A stretch of 64,000 nucleotides of DNA. It comes from Rutstroemia sp. NJR-2017a BVV2. Lineage: Eukaryota; Ascomycota; Leotiomycetes; Helotiales; Rutstroemiaceae. The stretch lies in NCBI GenBank assembly GCA_002946415.1, contig NJPS01000065.1, forward strand, positions 370,915-434,914. Reading direction: 5' to 3'. Below, piece after piece: positions 1 to 12,776 of this stretch. The stretch's first letter is position 1, and each line of letters opens with the position of its first letter. The position numbers and the translations under genes were made by a program. The notes under the pieces were generated by a model. It worked only from the letters and a program-made list of their open reading frames with translations, had not been told where the DNA came from and made no database searches.

Positions 1-1294
1 AAGGTATACGAAACAGCGGTAATACGTTGATGCTCAACGACATCATTCGATCCGGCACAAAAACCACCTCCAGCACATAGAGGTCCGGCGAGCGATCCGA
101 TCAGCATATCCACTTGCGAGGCATCCACGTTTTGAGCTTCGGTAAGACCACGACCAGTTCGTCCAAGAACACCAAAAGACCAGGTTTCGTCGAGCATAAG
201 GCGGAATTTGTAGCGGAGCTTGAGTTCAATCTTGTAGATCATTAGCTATCAATTCCCCACGGCGGATTTCCCGGCTACTCACAAGCTTAGGTAGATCGAC
301 ACAATCGCCCACATTCTCGGACAATGCCTCGGTGACAATGAATCTTCTGGTCAGTGGTCTCTTTGCCTGTTCCTTGACCACCTTTTGCAAAACCCGTTCT
401 AAATCTTCCATGTTGTTGTGCTCATAATATCTAACCGTGCTTCTCGAGATCTGCAAGCCCTTTCTGATAGAATAGTTGACTGCACGATCCGCCACAATGA
501 TGTCGCCTCTTTTGCAGAACGCAGGGATAACACTGGAAATGGTAGAGAAGGCATGGGCATAGACAATGCAGCCTTCCGTGCCTAAGCAAGATGCAATATC
601 TGCTTCCGTTTTCATGTGTACATCCTGTGTGCCGTAAAATTGAGGAGGTCCGCAGGGCCCTACACCATATGTTCGAAGAGTTTGGATTGCCTTTTCCTTT
701 ACTTGTTCATTGCCAACGAAGTTGTAAAAGTTGTAGGATGCTAGGTTCGTTACAGTTCTGCCATTTGAGAGTTTGGATTTCGGACCAGATGGGCTATAAT
801 TTGTTAGCACACTGCAGAATACAAAGAAGAAAAGAAAGCGGAAAGGACTCACCCTACAATGACAGGAAGTCTCTCGGCGTCCGCTTCTTCAAAAGGGGTC
901 AACTTCGCAACCAACGGCTCCGGTTGCCATTCATCCACAAGTTCATCAATCTCCTACGATGAGGGCATCAGATTTCTGTCCTTCAAATAAAAATACTTCT
1001 GCATATCTAGAAAGGCAAAGAAAGTCGAACAAAATAGAAGAAAGGAGAAACCTCGTCACTCACCTCCTCGGTCAATTGCACAAAGTTTCCATTATGGGTG
1101 GCATAACTTGGAGCCAGAAGATATCGTATGAAGAAGATAACCAAAACCAGCTCAATCACAGATCGCACCGGATCATTCTGGTAACTTGATTGAATGTAGC
1201 GGATGAGCATGGCAGAGCCCGGGACCTTCTGGAAAGTCGATGTGACTTCGTTCATGGAACGAACCACGTAGGACTGGATCTCCTGGAGATCCAT
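1..1294 (-). CDS. LCB1: Serine palmitoyltransferase subunit 1, 5' part (runs off the window)
   Basis: This is the first enzyme of sphingolipid synthesis, which condenses serine with palmitoyl-CoA at the ER membrane. LCB1 pairs with LCB2, which carries the PLP lysine. The exons I read on the minus strand are 1294-1064, 953-853, 793-283 and 230 to beyond base 1. All donors except the truncated last exon are GTGAGT, and the phases agree. The start is the ATG at 1294, which gives an N-terminal hydrophobic anchor (around residues 38-55, SVIELVLVIFFIRYLL). Family hallmarks follow: NLASYNFYNF, GVGPCGPPQFYGT, GTEGCIVYAH and, in the last exon, LDETWSFGVLGRTGRGLTE. About 357 of the usual ~500 residues are inside the window. 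The fold is an aminotransferase-class alpha-oxoamine synthase. Identity is secure. The 3' end cannot be judged. Confidence 0.93.
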
Positions 1295-2090
1295 TATGGC
1301 GATTGTCTCTTGGCTCCTGAATGTGAAGGATATATGGATGGAAGAGAAGGTGGTAATAAGTGTAACAACAAGGACGGTGACAAGACTCCCGTTCTCTTGC
1401 GCAGGAAATAAAAATGTCCTGGCTTGTTTGACGATAGTTGTCGCGTCGGCCTCGCGTAACAAAATGACCGATGAGTTAAACTGGCGGCACAGCAGAGCAC
1501 TGGGATAGGGAGACGTTTTGCAGTTTGTCTGCAATGCTTTACAACCTTCAAGTTTCAAGCAAATCTACACTCTGTAGGCAGTTTCGCTATACTTAGTTTG
1601 TTTGTTTAAAGATATTACTCACAAGTAGCAAATCTAGGTTCTAGCCTGTCCCATTTACAGAGGCAAAACTTATGGAACTGTCAACTAACAGGTGTCAATA
1701 ACACACAATTGTTGACCAAACTGAATATCACCATCACGATCTTGAAGCCAGGTACTTGCGGATTGGTAACCAAAAAATTATTCTCATATTCATTTGTAAA
1801 GACTCTGAATTATCTTCGTGCTGTCACACATTACAGCCGTAAACTGATAGCCAATGGCTTATAAACCTTACACGTACCAGCATTGTTCTTAGAGGTCATT
1901 ATCGGGAACCAGCAAAGGAGGAAAAAGAAAAGAAACAAATATCTAAAGCCGTGTACCATGCGAACACCGAAAAAAAAAATTCACGCCGCTAAGAGACGAT
2001 GGCCACGCATCAATTCCAAGATCATTTTAATGTACTGAAACCATCTCGCTCTATATTACAGTCCCAGAAGCCATCTATACAATTTCCACG
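1295..2090. other. Intergenic region between FKS1 and LCB1
   Basis: This holds the 3' flank of FKS1 and the 5' flank of LCB1, which point the same way. An A-run lies near 1971. I see no coding frame with family resemblance here. The open frame extending upstream of the LCB1 ATG (to 1558) is not supported as protein. Confidence 0.5.
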
Positions 2091-5000
2091 TTAGAACAAT
2101 CGAACCTTTGAAGCACCAGTGGCCGATGCGGCAGCGCCGCTTACGTAACCAGTACCAGTCTCGGTCCGGTTCTTGGTATCGTTGTTGTTTTGACCGATGG
2201 GTTGCATCAGCTTCTGTGGAATGGATTTTATCAAACTTGGGGTCAATATCTTTTTGCCGACAACGAGTGGTCCCACTAGAAGCGCAAGGAAGACAATGAG
2301 CAAGACGAAGTAAAGAACTGCATAACGCCAGACACGTCTCTTACGCAATTTGGATTGCTTCATTGAGTAAATGGGTGGACGGATTTGTCGACTAAATAGA
2401 ATTAGTATAGATTCAAGGTCAACGAGTTATTTGATACAACATACCTTGGGCGAAGCCAGAACAGCATAACAGAGTGAATCTTATCAACCTGGGGAATAGC
2501 AATGACGGGAAGCATGAGGAACAGGAGCATATGTCCAAGAACGAAGTCACCAGCAAACATGCCGAGCTCGGTAATCTTGCAAAGGAATTCACGACCGGGT
2601 TGAGTGAATGAGTGCCATCCCATAGAGAACCATTTACCAGTCCAGAAAGCAATGTTGGAAGTGTCGGTTTTCAGTTCCCTAGTCAGAGCCAAACAGACGA
2701 TGAGCTTGTAGATGAATCGCTGAATGGCAGCTGCGGCGATCATTCCAAGTAGAGTCTTGGCGAATACGAAGCCCTCCAAGAAGAACATGATTTCGAAGGA
2801 GACGAGACACATAACGACTGCAGTTCCGTGAGCGATAGCAGCAAGAACTGCACCAAACTTCTTGCAGCACATGCCGAGGAGCGGTCCCATACAACAAGCC
2901 ATACCGAACATTCCGGCGAGAACACCAGCATTAACAGCAATAGGAGCCAAGGCTACAAGACCAACACGGATCAAGACGTTCTTGGCCTCAGGCTGAACAC
3001 CGTCGTTGCGGTCCGCGGTGACACCAGTTTGAGCATTGATGAACAGGTAAGGGATTAAGGTAATGGCAACAACGAAGAGGGGACTGACGATTTCACCCAC
3101 GAAAAGGTTGGTGAAAGGCGCACGGGGGACATCACCAGACATCTTCGAAGAGGGGTCTCCAAGAATCTTGCGTTTGTAACCTGTGATTCTGGTACGTGAC
3201 AGACGGCAGTAGGAGATCCAACTGGATGCGTGGGAACGAGAATTACCACGAGATAGCCATCTTAGGTAATCACGGTAATCGATGAAGAAGTCGTTCCAGG
3301 CGAACTGATGCGGGTTGTACAAGAATGGAGAGATGCAGAGTGCCAAAAGCGTGACCCAGAAGTAAGTAAGCGCAGGTTGCCAGATAGTAACCGTGGCAAA
3401 CAAAAGCATCATGAGCAATCGAGCTCCAAGGTAGATAGATGGACCGGCGAATCGAGAGAACAGGACACCGAATGGAATGCGAGCAGTTGCGAAACCACGA
3501 CCCGTACCGATATACCTAGCACCACCGAACGAAAGATCCGATTGGAAGGCGTTGGCGTAAATCTGACAGACAAACACCTCGAAGAATGGAGAGAGAGAAC
3601 AGAACTGCTTTCCAAGACGCATGGAGGCACGCCAGAAACCACGTTCGGTCAACTCTTGCACAGTAAGAGGCACGAAAGAGATGAAGAAAACGATGAAAAT
3701 CGAGATAACACAACGGTACACCCAATTGGTGATAGGAATGATGTTGTTACAGCCGGTAGGATAAAGAGGATCGGTGATCGGAACATTGGGGTTGTAGTCA
3801 CACTCGATAACTTGGTTCTTGAGGGCACCCAAATTGATCAAGCAAATCATGAACAAGTTGACAGACAACATGATGAAGGTGTTGTTCAAATGGAAACCAG
3901 GATGGGCGTAGTAGAAGGACAAGAAGCGGTCAATGGGCAGTTGGGTACCGAGGTAGTAGTACTCTCGAGAAAGCATCTGCTCACCCATACCAGTTCCAAT
4001 CTTCGTGGTGAAGTTCAAAATCGAGCCAAAACCAAGATCACGACCTTTACCACATTGGTAGTACTCGCAATGCTTTATACGACCACCACGGATCAGAGCC
4101 GTCATACCGATATAAATATCCTCGTTAAGATGGAGACCCTTTTGAGCTTTGGAAATACCACCACGAGTTGTCATGAAGATACCGTTCAGGAAATCAGGAT
4201 GTCCGTAATGAAGCTTTCCACCAATAGTAGCGAGCGTACGTGCGAAAAGAGTACCGAATGTCTGTTCCTTTCCGGCAGCGACGTCACCGAGGATACCAAT
4301 GTTTTCAGAGAAAATGTATTCACGAGCTCCCAAAATAGCGACAGGGTTGGTCTTGGGGTTGACGACACCAGGAGTATATGGCGAGACGTTGTCGGTGGTC
4401 ATTTCCTCGAATTCAGCTAGAACACTGCGGATCTTCAAGCATTCTTCCAAATAGTTGTCTTGATTGGCGTCAATAACTTGAATGTACTCGCCACGATAGA
4501 AGATGATAGCGTGATTTTGATTGTCGGATTTTCCATCACCAAGAATCGGGTTACCAGAAAGCTGAACACGGAACTTGGGTTTGCGCATACCGTTCTCCAT
4601 AATCTCAGAGTGACCATCGATCAGGGCGGAGTAAATGCGTGGTTCCTCGCCTTCGGTAGCAGGGGCTTCCTCGTCCAGGTAAGCAATTTGAAGATCAGGG
4701 TAGGCACGAAGAAGGAATTCGGTATTCTCCATTTCTTCCTTCTTGAACTTGGCATAACGTTGCATAGAGACGCACAGCTTGAACTTTCGGCGGGCCATAC
4801 GTTCCAATTCACGCTCGAGCTTGTCAGAGTTGCCACCGAACATTTGAACGACTTCGGGATTCTCGACACGGTAGAGGAGCTTGATAGCGCGGCTGTAGTT
4901 CATGAAACCAGAGATGGTACGGTAAAGTGTTTGAGCTCTCAATGATGCCCAGATACGAGTACGAAGAGTGTATTCTGGAGCGGCTGACTTGAAACCGATG

Positions 5001-7971
5001 CAGTAGAATGGAAGATCGTCAATCTTGCTCTTAGCAGTATCCTTCTCATTCTTCTCATACTCTCCGTTGAATTGCGATGTCTCGTCGGCCAAAATCTTAG
5101 TATCCTTAACGAAGCAGTCCCATTCGTGAGGATGCAATTGCTTCAAGTACTCCAACTGGGTGACACGGGAATATGGCTCGTCCTCACGAATAATCTCACG
5201 AAGAGAGAACAGAATCTTTTCACCGTAATGAGGAATCATGACAGTGAAGGTAGGCATGTTGTCGACCGGTACCGGCTCAGGAATAGGAGTTGACAGAGAC
5301 TGAGCGAAGAAGGAAATACGACGTTCGGCTTCACTCTGACTTGGGAAGAACTCGGTTTTGAAGGAATGATCTTCTTGTGACACGAAGAACGTTGGTGCAC
5401 GGAGTGTTCTCTTTCCCTCTTGCTCAGACGGGACTTGATGGTACAGCAGCTTTTGAACGTGGTCGATCGCAAGAAGATGCTCTCTGTACATAGAGATGAC
5501 AATGGCGTTCCAAATTTGGGAAATTAGAACCTTTGGCTTGTATTTGATTTCCATGTCGGTTGTAGCCAATACCTTGGAGTAGATACGCTTGGGAAGTCGA
5601 GAGAAGATGTTTCTCCAAGGACTCCAGATAGAGACACCGAGGTAGAAGGATCGCGCCACGGAGCTGACAGTGTTCAAAATGATATACCACATATAAGTGT
5701 CCAAGAAGAACAGAGTAAGATCAGTGACGAACATAATACCGAGAAGGATCTTAGGTTGCAGCTTGCAGAGAACGTCGCCAATGATGGCATCACCGACACA
5801 AGTACTGATCTCCATGGTGGAAAGGTATCTGATAGGGTCACGGAATGACAGGGCCAAGAAAGCATAGGATTCAGCGAGCTTGGCAGCGAAAACGCAGACC
5901 CACAAGCCATAAGACATCCACATGTCGTTACCGGTAAGACGAGGATAACTAGCCGTGAAAGTCTGACTGGCAACGTATTGTCTCGAGTTTCGGGTCAAGT
6001 AACTCCCGAATAATCCACCCATAGGCATAATCGAGAAGAACAAGAAGGTAACCAAGGCAATGAAGAATTGCACGATTCCGAGAATCAAGGCAATCTTTGT
6101 CTTTTGCGTGTCCGGGATAATGAAGATGTAGACACTCGGAGCAACGTTGAGAGCGAGAACAGCCAAGAGGAACAGAAGCTTTTTGGTCAAATGTTGAGCT
6201 CCTGCCCACCGACGAGGAACGTAAGTCCATTCAAAAATGGTAGCAACGATCATGATCAGAGTTGCAACTGCACCTCCCAACGCTACAGCGGACCATTGAG
6301 CAGATGCAGGAGGCTGGTTGTTGCGTTGTTGTTCGTAATGCTTTTCGAGCAGGGTAGGCGAGTTCTTGGCGGTGAAGAACCAGAAGGAAGTGATATGAAT
6401 TACCCAGATTCGATTGAAGTTGACCAACATGTGGAACCAGGAACGGGTTTCCTTGTAAGTCTTGAAGAAGACTTTGTTCCAAGTCACGTCCTTCAAGTGG
6501 GGGTACCGCTCAGCCGGGGGAAGATCCACGAGACGAGACTTGTCCTCACCCATAATGATTCGTTCGATACCTTCGGGGTACCAGAAAAGCTGATTGATAT
6601 CGTCGTATCCGACAATCTGGTTGTGGTCCTTTTCACGACGAACGTACTTGCCATCTTGAATCTCGTAACCTTGGTCACGACAGTATTGGTAGAGAGGGGT
6701 GATGATGGTGTTGAGATATGTGAACTCCTCGACTGGCTCAACCAAATTTTGACAAGCTGGGGAGTTGAGGTAGTCGTCTGCGCATTTGAAAATGAAGCAC
6801 AAACATTCAGGCATGAATCGAACTTGATTGGCTTCACCCCAGCAGAGAAGGAACAAGGCCACCTGGCGAACACGGTCATGTTGAGACATTCGGTTCATAC
6901 GAGTCTTCCATCTGTATTCGGCAGCCTCGAGACTGTTGTCCCCTTCCAGCTGCTCCAACGTCTGGGCCTCATTCTGAGGGTCAGTACCCGCCTTCTTCTT
7001 TGCTGCACGACGAGCTTTACGAGTACGACGGTCGCCTTTACCAAGTTTCATGTTGGAAAATCCGACGGCATCATCCAAATCAAGATGAGCGGCAAAGTAC
7101 CATTTTCGGTAATTGGCATTATCACCTCCAATGTAATCTGCGTGTAGAGAAAGAAGGGCTTGGTTTGGCGTCATACGAGAGGCTCTGGAATCAAGAAGAG
7201 TCATGAAATGGTCGTACATATTTCTCATACTGTCTCGTTGGAAACCGAATTTGGCTGTGAGGTCCAAGAAAATATCCTCGATCTCTTCCTTGGAGAGGGG
7301 AATTTGAGCATCTGAAGTCCAGGCTGGATATGGCTCCCGAGACCTTTGTCCGGCTGGGAGAACATTGTTGTAATCCATTCCGTAGTTCGGTGTAGACGCA
7401 CCCGAAGATCGATTTCCGCCATAGGAGACTTGGGACGACGGTGGTCGGTAACCGCGGCCTCCCATTTGGCTCTCGTTGTAGCTGTCGTGCCTTTCGTCGC
7501 CTCGTCCGTAGTAGTCCATATCCGTAGCTCGTGCCATATCTGATCTCATGGTAAAATCGCTAAATGTTTCTGAATCTTCCTCGGAATCACCGCGGCGCTT
7601 ACCCTGGGGAGCTTGACCAGCCTGATTTTGATCATAGTACTGGTCATTGTATAACTCGTCTTGGTATTGTCCTCCATGTTCTTGGCCCTCATAGTAGCCT
7701 CCATCTTGTTGATATGGGTTGTTGGCATCAGCATTGTAGTATCCTCTGTTAACGTGTGTCAGCATATGCTCCTGGTTGTGTAATGTTGAGGGGAGAAAAC
7801 ATACGACTCGTCATAGTACCCATCTCCACCTTGCTGCTGCTGGTGACCACCATGGCCTTGCTCATCGTAATATTGTTGGCCATGCTCGTCTTGGTAATAG
7901 GAATCCGTATTCCCCTGCTGATGATGGCCGTAGCCATCGTCGTAATGGCCTTGCTGTGGTTGTCCCGACAT
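2091..7971 (-). CDS. FKS1: 1,3-beta-glucan synthase catalytic subunit, FKS1 type
   Basis: A plasma-membrane glycosyltransferase (GT48) that polymerises UDP-glucose into cell-wall 1,3-beta-glucan. It works with Rho1 and is the target of echinocandins. Three exons are inferred: 7971-7805, 7745-2445 and 2391-2091, totalling 1,922 residues, the usual size. The donors are GTATGT. The N-terminus is a Gln/Gly/Tyr-rich cytosolic tail (repeated QQ, YY and GG). Then come the first membrane block, the large cytosolic catalytic domain (e.g. [40 protein letters not shown]) and the C-terminal membrane block with [19 protein letters not shown]. Splicing to the last exon gives the conserved [19 protein letters not shown]. 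The hot-spot 1 equivalent reads FLALSFRDP (from residue 685). The hot-spot 2 equivalent reads NWVYRCVI (from residue 1396). Identity is certain. The small-exon boundaries are by consensus. Confidence 0.97.
3704..3727 (-). other. FKS hot-spot 2 segment
   Basis: Encodes NWVYRCVI, starting at residue 1396, followed by [13 protein letters not shown] at the start of the second membrane block. It corresponds to the yeast-type hot-spot 2 (DW-[IV]-RRYTL) but differs at most positions. Confidence 0.65.
5834..5860 (-). other. FKS hot-spot 1 segment (echinocandin-response region)
   Basis: Encodes FLALSFRDP, residues 685-693 in my model. It aligns by position and sequence with the Fks1 hot-spot 1 of other fungi, in which substitutions alter echinocandin sensitivity. 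The alignment was made by eye. Confidence 0.8.
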
Positions 7972-10900
7972 GATTGCGTTTCAAAAACAATTACTAAAGG
8001 TGAAGTGTTAGTCGCTGCTCACTTCCAGTGCTCCCATTCACCAGTTTACCAATAAACCAGCGCCAAAGGGTTGAGAAACTCGGGAGCGTATGGCTTGTTG
8101 ACATGAAAGATTTGACAGCTGACGAATTCCAAAACTTACATTAAAGGCACATTGGAAAACCGAATAGTCCGTATCTGCTTGAATTCAAAAGACGGCGTAA
8201 AGATTATTGAAATCCGGTCGGCAAAGACGGTCGAATGCAAATTAGTAGAGGACGTGCGACTGTCAGGTTGCAGATCCCACGGAAATGGTGAATTTGGTCT
8301 GGCAGTACCCTTCAAAGGTTCTTGCCTGTAAAGAGCGAATGTGAATTCTTCGATTAAAAAGTATTGCAGAAAGACAATGATGTTGTCGTCGGAGGAAGGA
8401 AGCGAATGGTGTCGAATCCTTTCCTTCTGGTTCGTTTTTTTTCCTGGATTGCCTCTTCTTATCTTGGGTCGCAGGCGGCTGGCTGGTCCTACAATCTCGC
8501 ACTAATTGGAAGCGTCGCGTCAGACGAATAACGGTAGCGTTGAGAACGAGTGTAAAAGTTTGTTGTTGTTGTTGATGGCTTTAGTTTCGAGCAACGAAGC
8601 AAAGTAATAAACAAGAACCCAGAATTGGAGGAAGAAAAGAAGAAGAAAATGGCCAACACTGAAACAGATGGAAAAACCCTTGTTTCCAAAGATTCACTCA
8701 ATCTATTTCAAGATGTCGAATATTGTTGACGATGATTTCCTATTCCGAGGAATGAAAAGATTGGAGATTGGGAGAGGAAAGAAGGGAAAGAGGTAAGAAG
8801 GAAGAAAGCTTGGAGCTTGAGGAAAAAAGGGAGGCAGGATTTTTAGCTGGGCGGAACAGTAGTAGGGAAAGCAACAACTCGCTCGCTCGCTCGATCAATG
8901 AATGGAGTGGACGCGATGGGAGGGGTGCCATGCGGTGGTGCTTTTCATCAACGCACTTCCGTACTACGAATTCCGATGTACTTTGCCTACTATAGTAGCA
9001 TCCCGGTTCCAAAAGTTGTCCAGGTTTACGATACAAAAGGTATGTACTAAGATAGTCGTGGTCGATAGTGGAGCACCATTACTCCGTACGGAAGCGGCCC
9101 AGCACCAGCTTTCTCGGTGTCTGCGCCTGCGCCTGCTTTTAATGCCTGCTCTTCTCTCCCTACCGTGCCTACTTCAAGCCTTCACGCCCAAGGCACAGCT
9201 TACTCTGTAAAGAACTCCCATTGCTCTGTTTTGCTCCCCTTTTGCCTCGCTCTTACCGGCCCTTGCTGGCTGTCACTCGCTGTCACTAATTCTGCTGGTT
9301 CGATTGGCTCGGTTGAGTGGTAAATGATAAAAAGTTGGTTGGAAACTTTGTCCTGGCTTGTCGTGCCGCAGTACGATTCCCCCCTTGGGTAAGTGTTCGA
9401 AGACCTTGAACTTACAATGCATCTTTTGGAATGAAAGGGGGCGTCTTAAAGTTATCCCCTATCTAGCTTAGAAAGTTCCGGAACTTCTGCTCAAGCTTTT
9501 TTTATTTATTCTAGATGATGTGGGCCACGCATACTGTACCATTTATCACTTTAACTCTAATTGGTTGATTTGGAATCGTCCCCCTAGAACAAGCTACAGT
9601 ACCTCTCATCCAACATTCATCAAATCAATGTATGCATTATCGCTGCGCTTGTGAGAACTATAACTCTGTCACTCCGGGTTATGCATCGACAACGCGTTTG
9701 CGATATCACCAGATAGCATCTGAGAAAAAGACCTGCTTATGGCGTGCTGTCGTACCTTCGCGTCTCTAGATGTTGAATACAGAGGCGTTTCAAGCTTTCA
9801 CCAGAGGACAGAGTTGATTACAAGGGCATGTGTGTTTCCCGTCACAGCGGTATATCTGGGCAACATCGACTCCATGTTCTCTACTCACGATAGCTTGGTG
9901 GCAGTATTCTTGTTCCCCTCCAGTACTCTATTCTGTACTATTCACTCCCTCCCTCTGACATCCATGCGATCGACCAGGACTTGATTGAGGCGAGGTTGTA
10001 GAACAGCATCATAATGTCTCCCGTCTCCCCCGCCCCTTGAATCTAGACAAGAAGCAACACATCTTCTAGAATATCTCCACCTTTTCTATTCGTCTTGTCA
10101 TTCTTCGGGACCGGAACATCGAATCTCTTTCCACAAGTGTAGATCAAGTTCGCCCAGCTCACTCTTGTTGGAAATATCCATCACTGAAGATGAACCTGGA
10201 TCTCCATGAGGCATTGGAAGAAAGATTGATGATCTAATCGGCAATTTCAAGAACCACTGTGGGCACTGGGAATCTGTCCATGCTGATCAAGCAAACCACA
10301 ATTGAATAGGGATAACCCCCCTTCCGACGGTTTTGGTAGGGAGCTGAAATAGGGGGAATAAAACGGCAATTGATCTGGTCGGAGCGTTGCAGTGCTACGT
10401 ATGTGCCCACTGTGAAAATGGCGGTGCATGAATGACACTTTCGCAAAAGAACCAGGATGTTGACCACTTTTTATTCGATTGTGATTGTTCCTGGTTCCAA
10501 ATATTATTATTAGGGAGTCGGGAGAATAGCAGCTTAACTCTGTGTGGTATAGACGATCTAACGGATAGTGCTGCTTCAGTGTTTGAGATATTTCTAGCCC
10601 TGTGGCAACCTGGGAAATTGTATGGCTCCATCAAATCTCCCAATTAAAGCAGCATTCGCTGTTAACTGGAGTTACGTAGTGCAGGATGATCCATGTCGAG
10701 GATTTCACTACGATTTGAAATCCGGTCTCAGATGGATTTCGAGTTGATCTCCGAATTGGTTATTTGGAGCGCTTGCGCAGAGTTAACCCCGTCCGCCTAT
10801 GGACTGTTAGAGCTTCCGGTTTACCGTAGTGAAGATGTTGGGTTGAACTACACGGGCGCTATCATCGCTCATACCTTTTCTATCCGTAGATCGGGTTTCG

Positions 10901-11884
10901 GGAGCGGCGATAAGTTGGAATTCTTTACAGAAGAAATGGATGGGTTTAACCTTACCCTAGGAAGGGGGAAAATGGACGGAAAACCTGCCTTAGTTCATTC
11001 GACTGGTCTTATCCGAACTCGTACCTAACTAAGAAAGTCTCCTAAAATAGATCGCTGCAAGTATAAATTTGTGGCGATTCGCACTGTACGAGGCAGGCTG
11101 TAAGACATGCCATTGGACGCTTCATGAGCCGATAAAGATAATCACGAAGCTGCGCCAGCATAGCTTCGGGTTGGGAATGATCTTCAATCGTTTGTGTCGT
11201 GAGAGCATTGCATCGCATGATACGGTAGTTCGATGGCAGATGGCCGACTGGTGCAGCAAGTCAACAGTAAAGTAAACAAGCTGGAACGAAGGTCTTCGAA
11301 TGACTCTCGCGTTACACCACCCCGCAACGGAACGAAAAGTAGACATTCATGTGAAGGTTTCTATACGAAAGGTTGATGCAGAGGACATGTGCTATCTTCT
11401 GCCACTGTGTCGTTAAAGTAAAAGACTGTATGTAAATAATGTAATACGAGGATGTGGCATTTCCCTACAAAGACTGGTGAGGGTTGCATTGCTAGAGTCA
11501 AATCCAAACAAATGCTTGAAGAAACTCTACCTTTGGAATACGAGCTTGTCATCAAGCTCACCCAGAACGGAATTGCTATCGTGCGTTTGCTTCTTAGCAG
11601 CCGGCGAACGGTATAGGGCATAGGTCGTCTCTTGAACCTAGGAGCGCCCTCAAACCGTTGCCGAGCAAGACTGCATTGGCTTCTGGCGTGTCGTCAAGTA
11701 GTCGATAGATGCGCGAGATTGGTTCTTCATTCAAAGAGCGAGATGGTAGTTGGCTGCTCCTCTAGATAACCGTGAGATGAGAGCAGCTCGCGCAGTTACT
11801 TATATAGGTCCTTGCCTTCCCACGGAATTTACCTCCTTGTCTTCTTCACGACACATACCCGCGCTCCCTTCCTCCGCGAAGATC

Positions 11885-11905
11885 TACTTCGTACTTCGTA
11901 CTTCG
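11885..11905. repeat. Three tandem copies of a 7-bp unit (TACTTCG)
   Basis: The unit TACTTCG is repeated three times head to tail, about 0.9 kb upstream of the GAS/GEL start codon. No function is evident. Confidence 0.8.
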
Positions 11906-12271
11906 AGTCCATCTTCGACCACACCGCTGGCTATACTTCGTTACCCGTTAGTCCTGGGAGCAAAGCGGTGATGTACGAGTATACTCTGGACTCGCACAAG
12001 TAAGTACTTCGTATGCTCCGTAGTAAATTATCCTGGCGGCCCATCAGCAATACGGACGGCCTCCGTAACGGAGGATGGGTATGGGTCAGTGTCAGTGGAT
12101 TCCTACCAAAAAGCGTGAAACCCACAGCCTCCTTGAAATGAATGGTTTTACCCGATATAGCGACGGACCACAGAAGCACCGGCTGGTCGGCCGTACTGGT
12201 ACTGTACCAGCAAACAAGCAGCAGGACAGGAGCTCTTACGAGGAGCCGTGCTAGTGTCCAACACCAACTCT

Positions 12272-12308
12272 AATCCCAATCCAATCCCAATCCAATCCTA
12301 ATCCCAAT
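12272..12308. repeat. Tandem AATCC(C) microsatellite
   Basis: Alternating 5- and 6-bp units (AATCCC, AATCC, AATCCT) run for about 37 bp, roughly 470 bp upstream of the GAS/GEL ATG. Confidence 0.85.
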
Positions 12309-12776
12309 ACCTAATTTGTTGATCGTTTTAGTCCCTTACGCGTACCTGTACCTTTGCAAGTAATTCCAAGCTCTTTTTAGTTATCTCTTTTCCAGAATCC
12401 TCTTCATCATCATTCAAACATCTTTTCCAAGTTAACCTCTTGGCCACTAAATACGCTTTAAGGTTATCCTCCATCGTACAACGACACTCTTTCAAATCCC
12501 TTTCGAATCTTTCGAACTCTTCAATCACTCTCGTTGAATATTTTCCTTTTTCGATCTTTCAGCCATTCTGCGGTGCAGTTGCTGTCGAGCGAGAATTGAA
12601 ATTGAAATTACCCATCACACTCGCTCTTACCTCTCCTACCAATTTCTACTTGAAACCTCTCGAAGAAAGCTACTCGTTGGAACTAAACACTCTGAAGGCA
12701 GACGCTCAATTCCCAATTATCAACTTCATTTAGCCATCGCCAATTATCTTGACCAAAGTCCTTCACGTTGATCGCA

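Larger units (their letters stand above)
7972..12776. promoter_or_regulatory. 4.8-kb divergent intergenic region between FKS1 and the GAS/GEL gene
   Basis: The start codons of the two wall genes face away from each other across this stretch. The part next to FKS1 (about 8000-8900) has CT/GA-rich tracts such as the purine run near 8620-8650, as in a long fungal 5' leader. The 400 bp before the GAS/GEL ATG are pyrimidine-rich. Short frames occur throughout, for example 10693-11028 (+) and 8263-8502 (-), but none resembles a family I know and none has convincing splice extensions. I found no tRNA box B and no transposon ends. Some or all of it may be promoter, leader introns, non-coding RNA or decayed sequence. 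Confidence 0.45.

Noticed and set aside
1295..1558. Open frame extending upstream of the LCB1 ATG
   Set aside because: The known family start fits the ATG at 1294, and the extension adds no conserved sequence.
3308..4420. 370-codon plus-strand frame inside FKS1
   Set aside because: It is antisense to the conserved glucan synthase, and its composition (many His, Thr, Glu) follows from the codons of the other strand.
6068..7147. 359-codon plus-strand frame inside FKS1
   Set aside because: Another antisense shadow of the conserved coding exon with no family resemblance.
8263..8502. 79-codon minus-strand frame upstream of FKS1
   Set aside because: Could be an upstream frame of the FKS1 leader but has no conservation evidence. 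I do not call it a gene.
9286..9310. GGTTCGATTGG resembling a tRNA box B
   Set aside because: No matching box A or foldable acceptor stem nearby. One internal box is not enough for a tRNA call.
10693..11028. 111-codon plus-strand frame in the FKS1-GAS gap
   Set aside because: Longest clean frame of the gap, but it has no recognisable domain, and a short frame like this is expected by chance.
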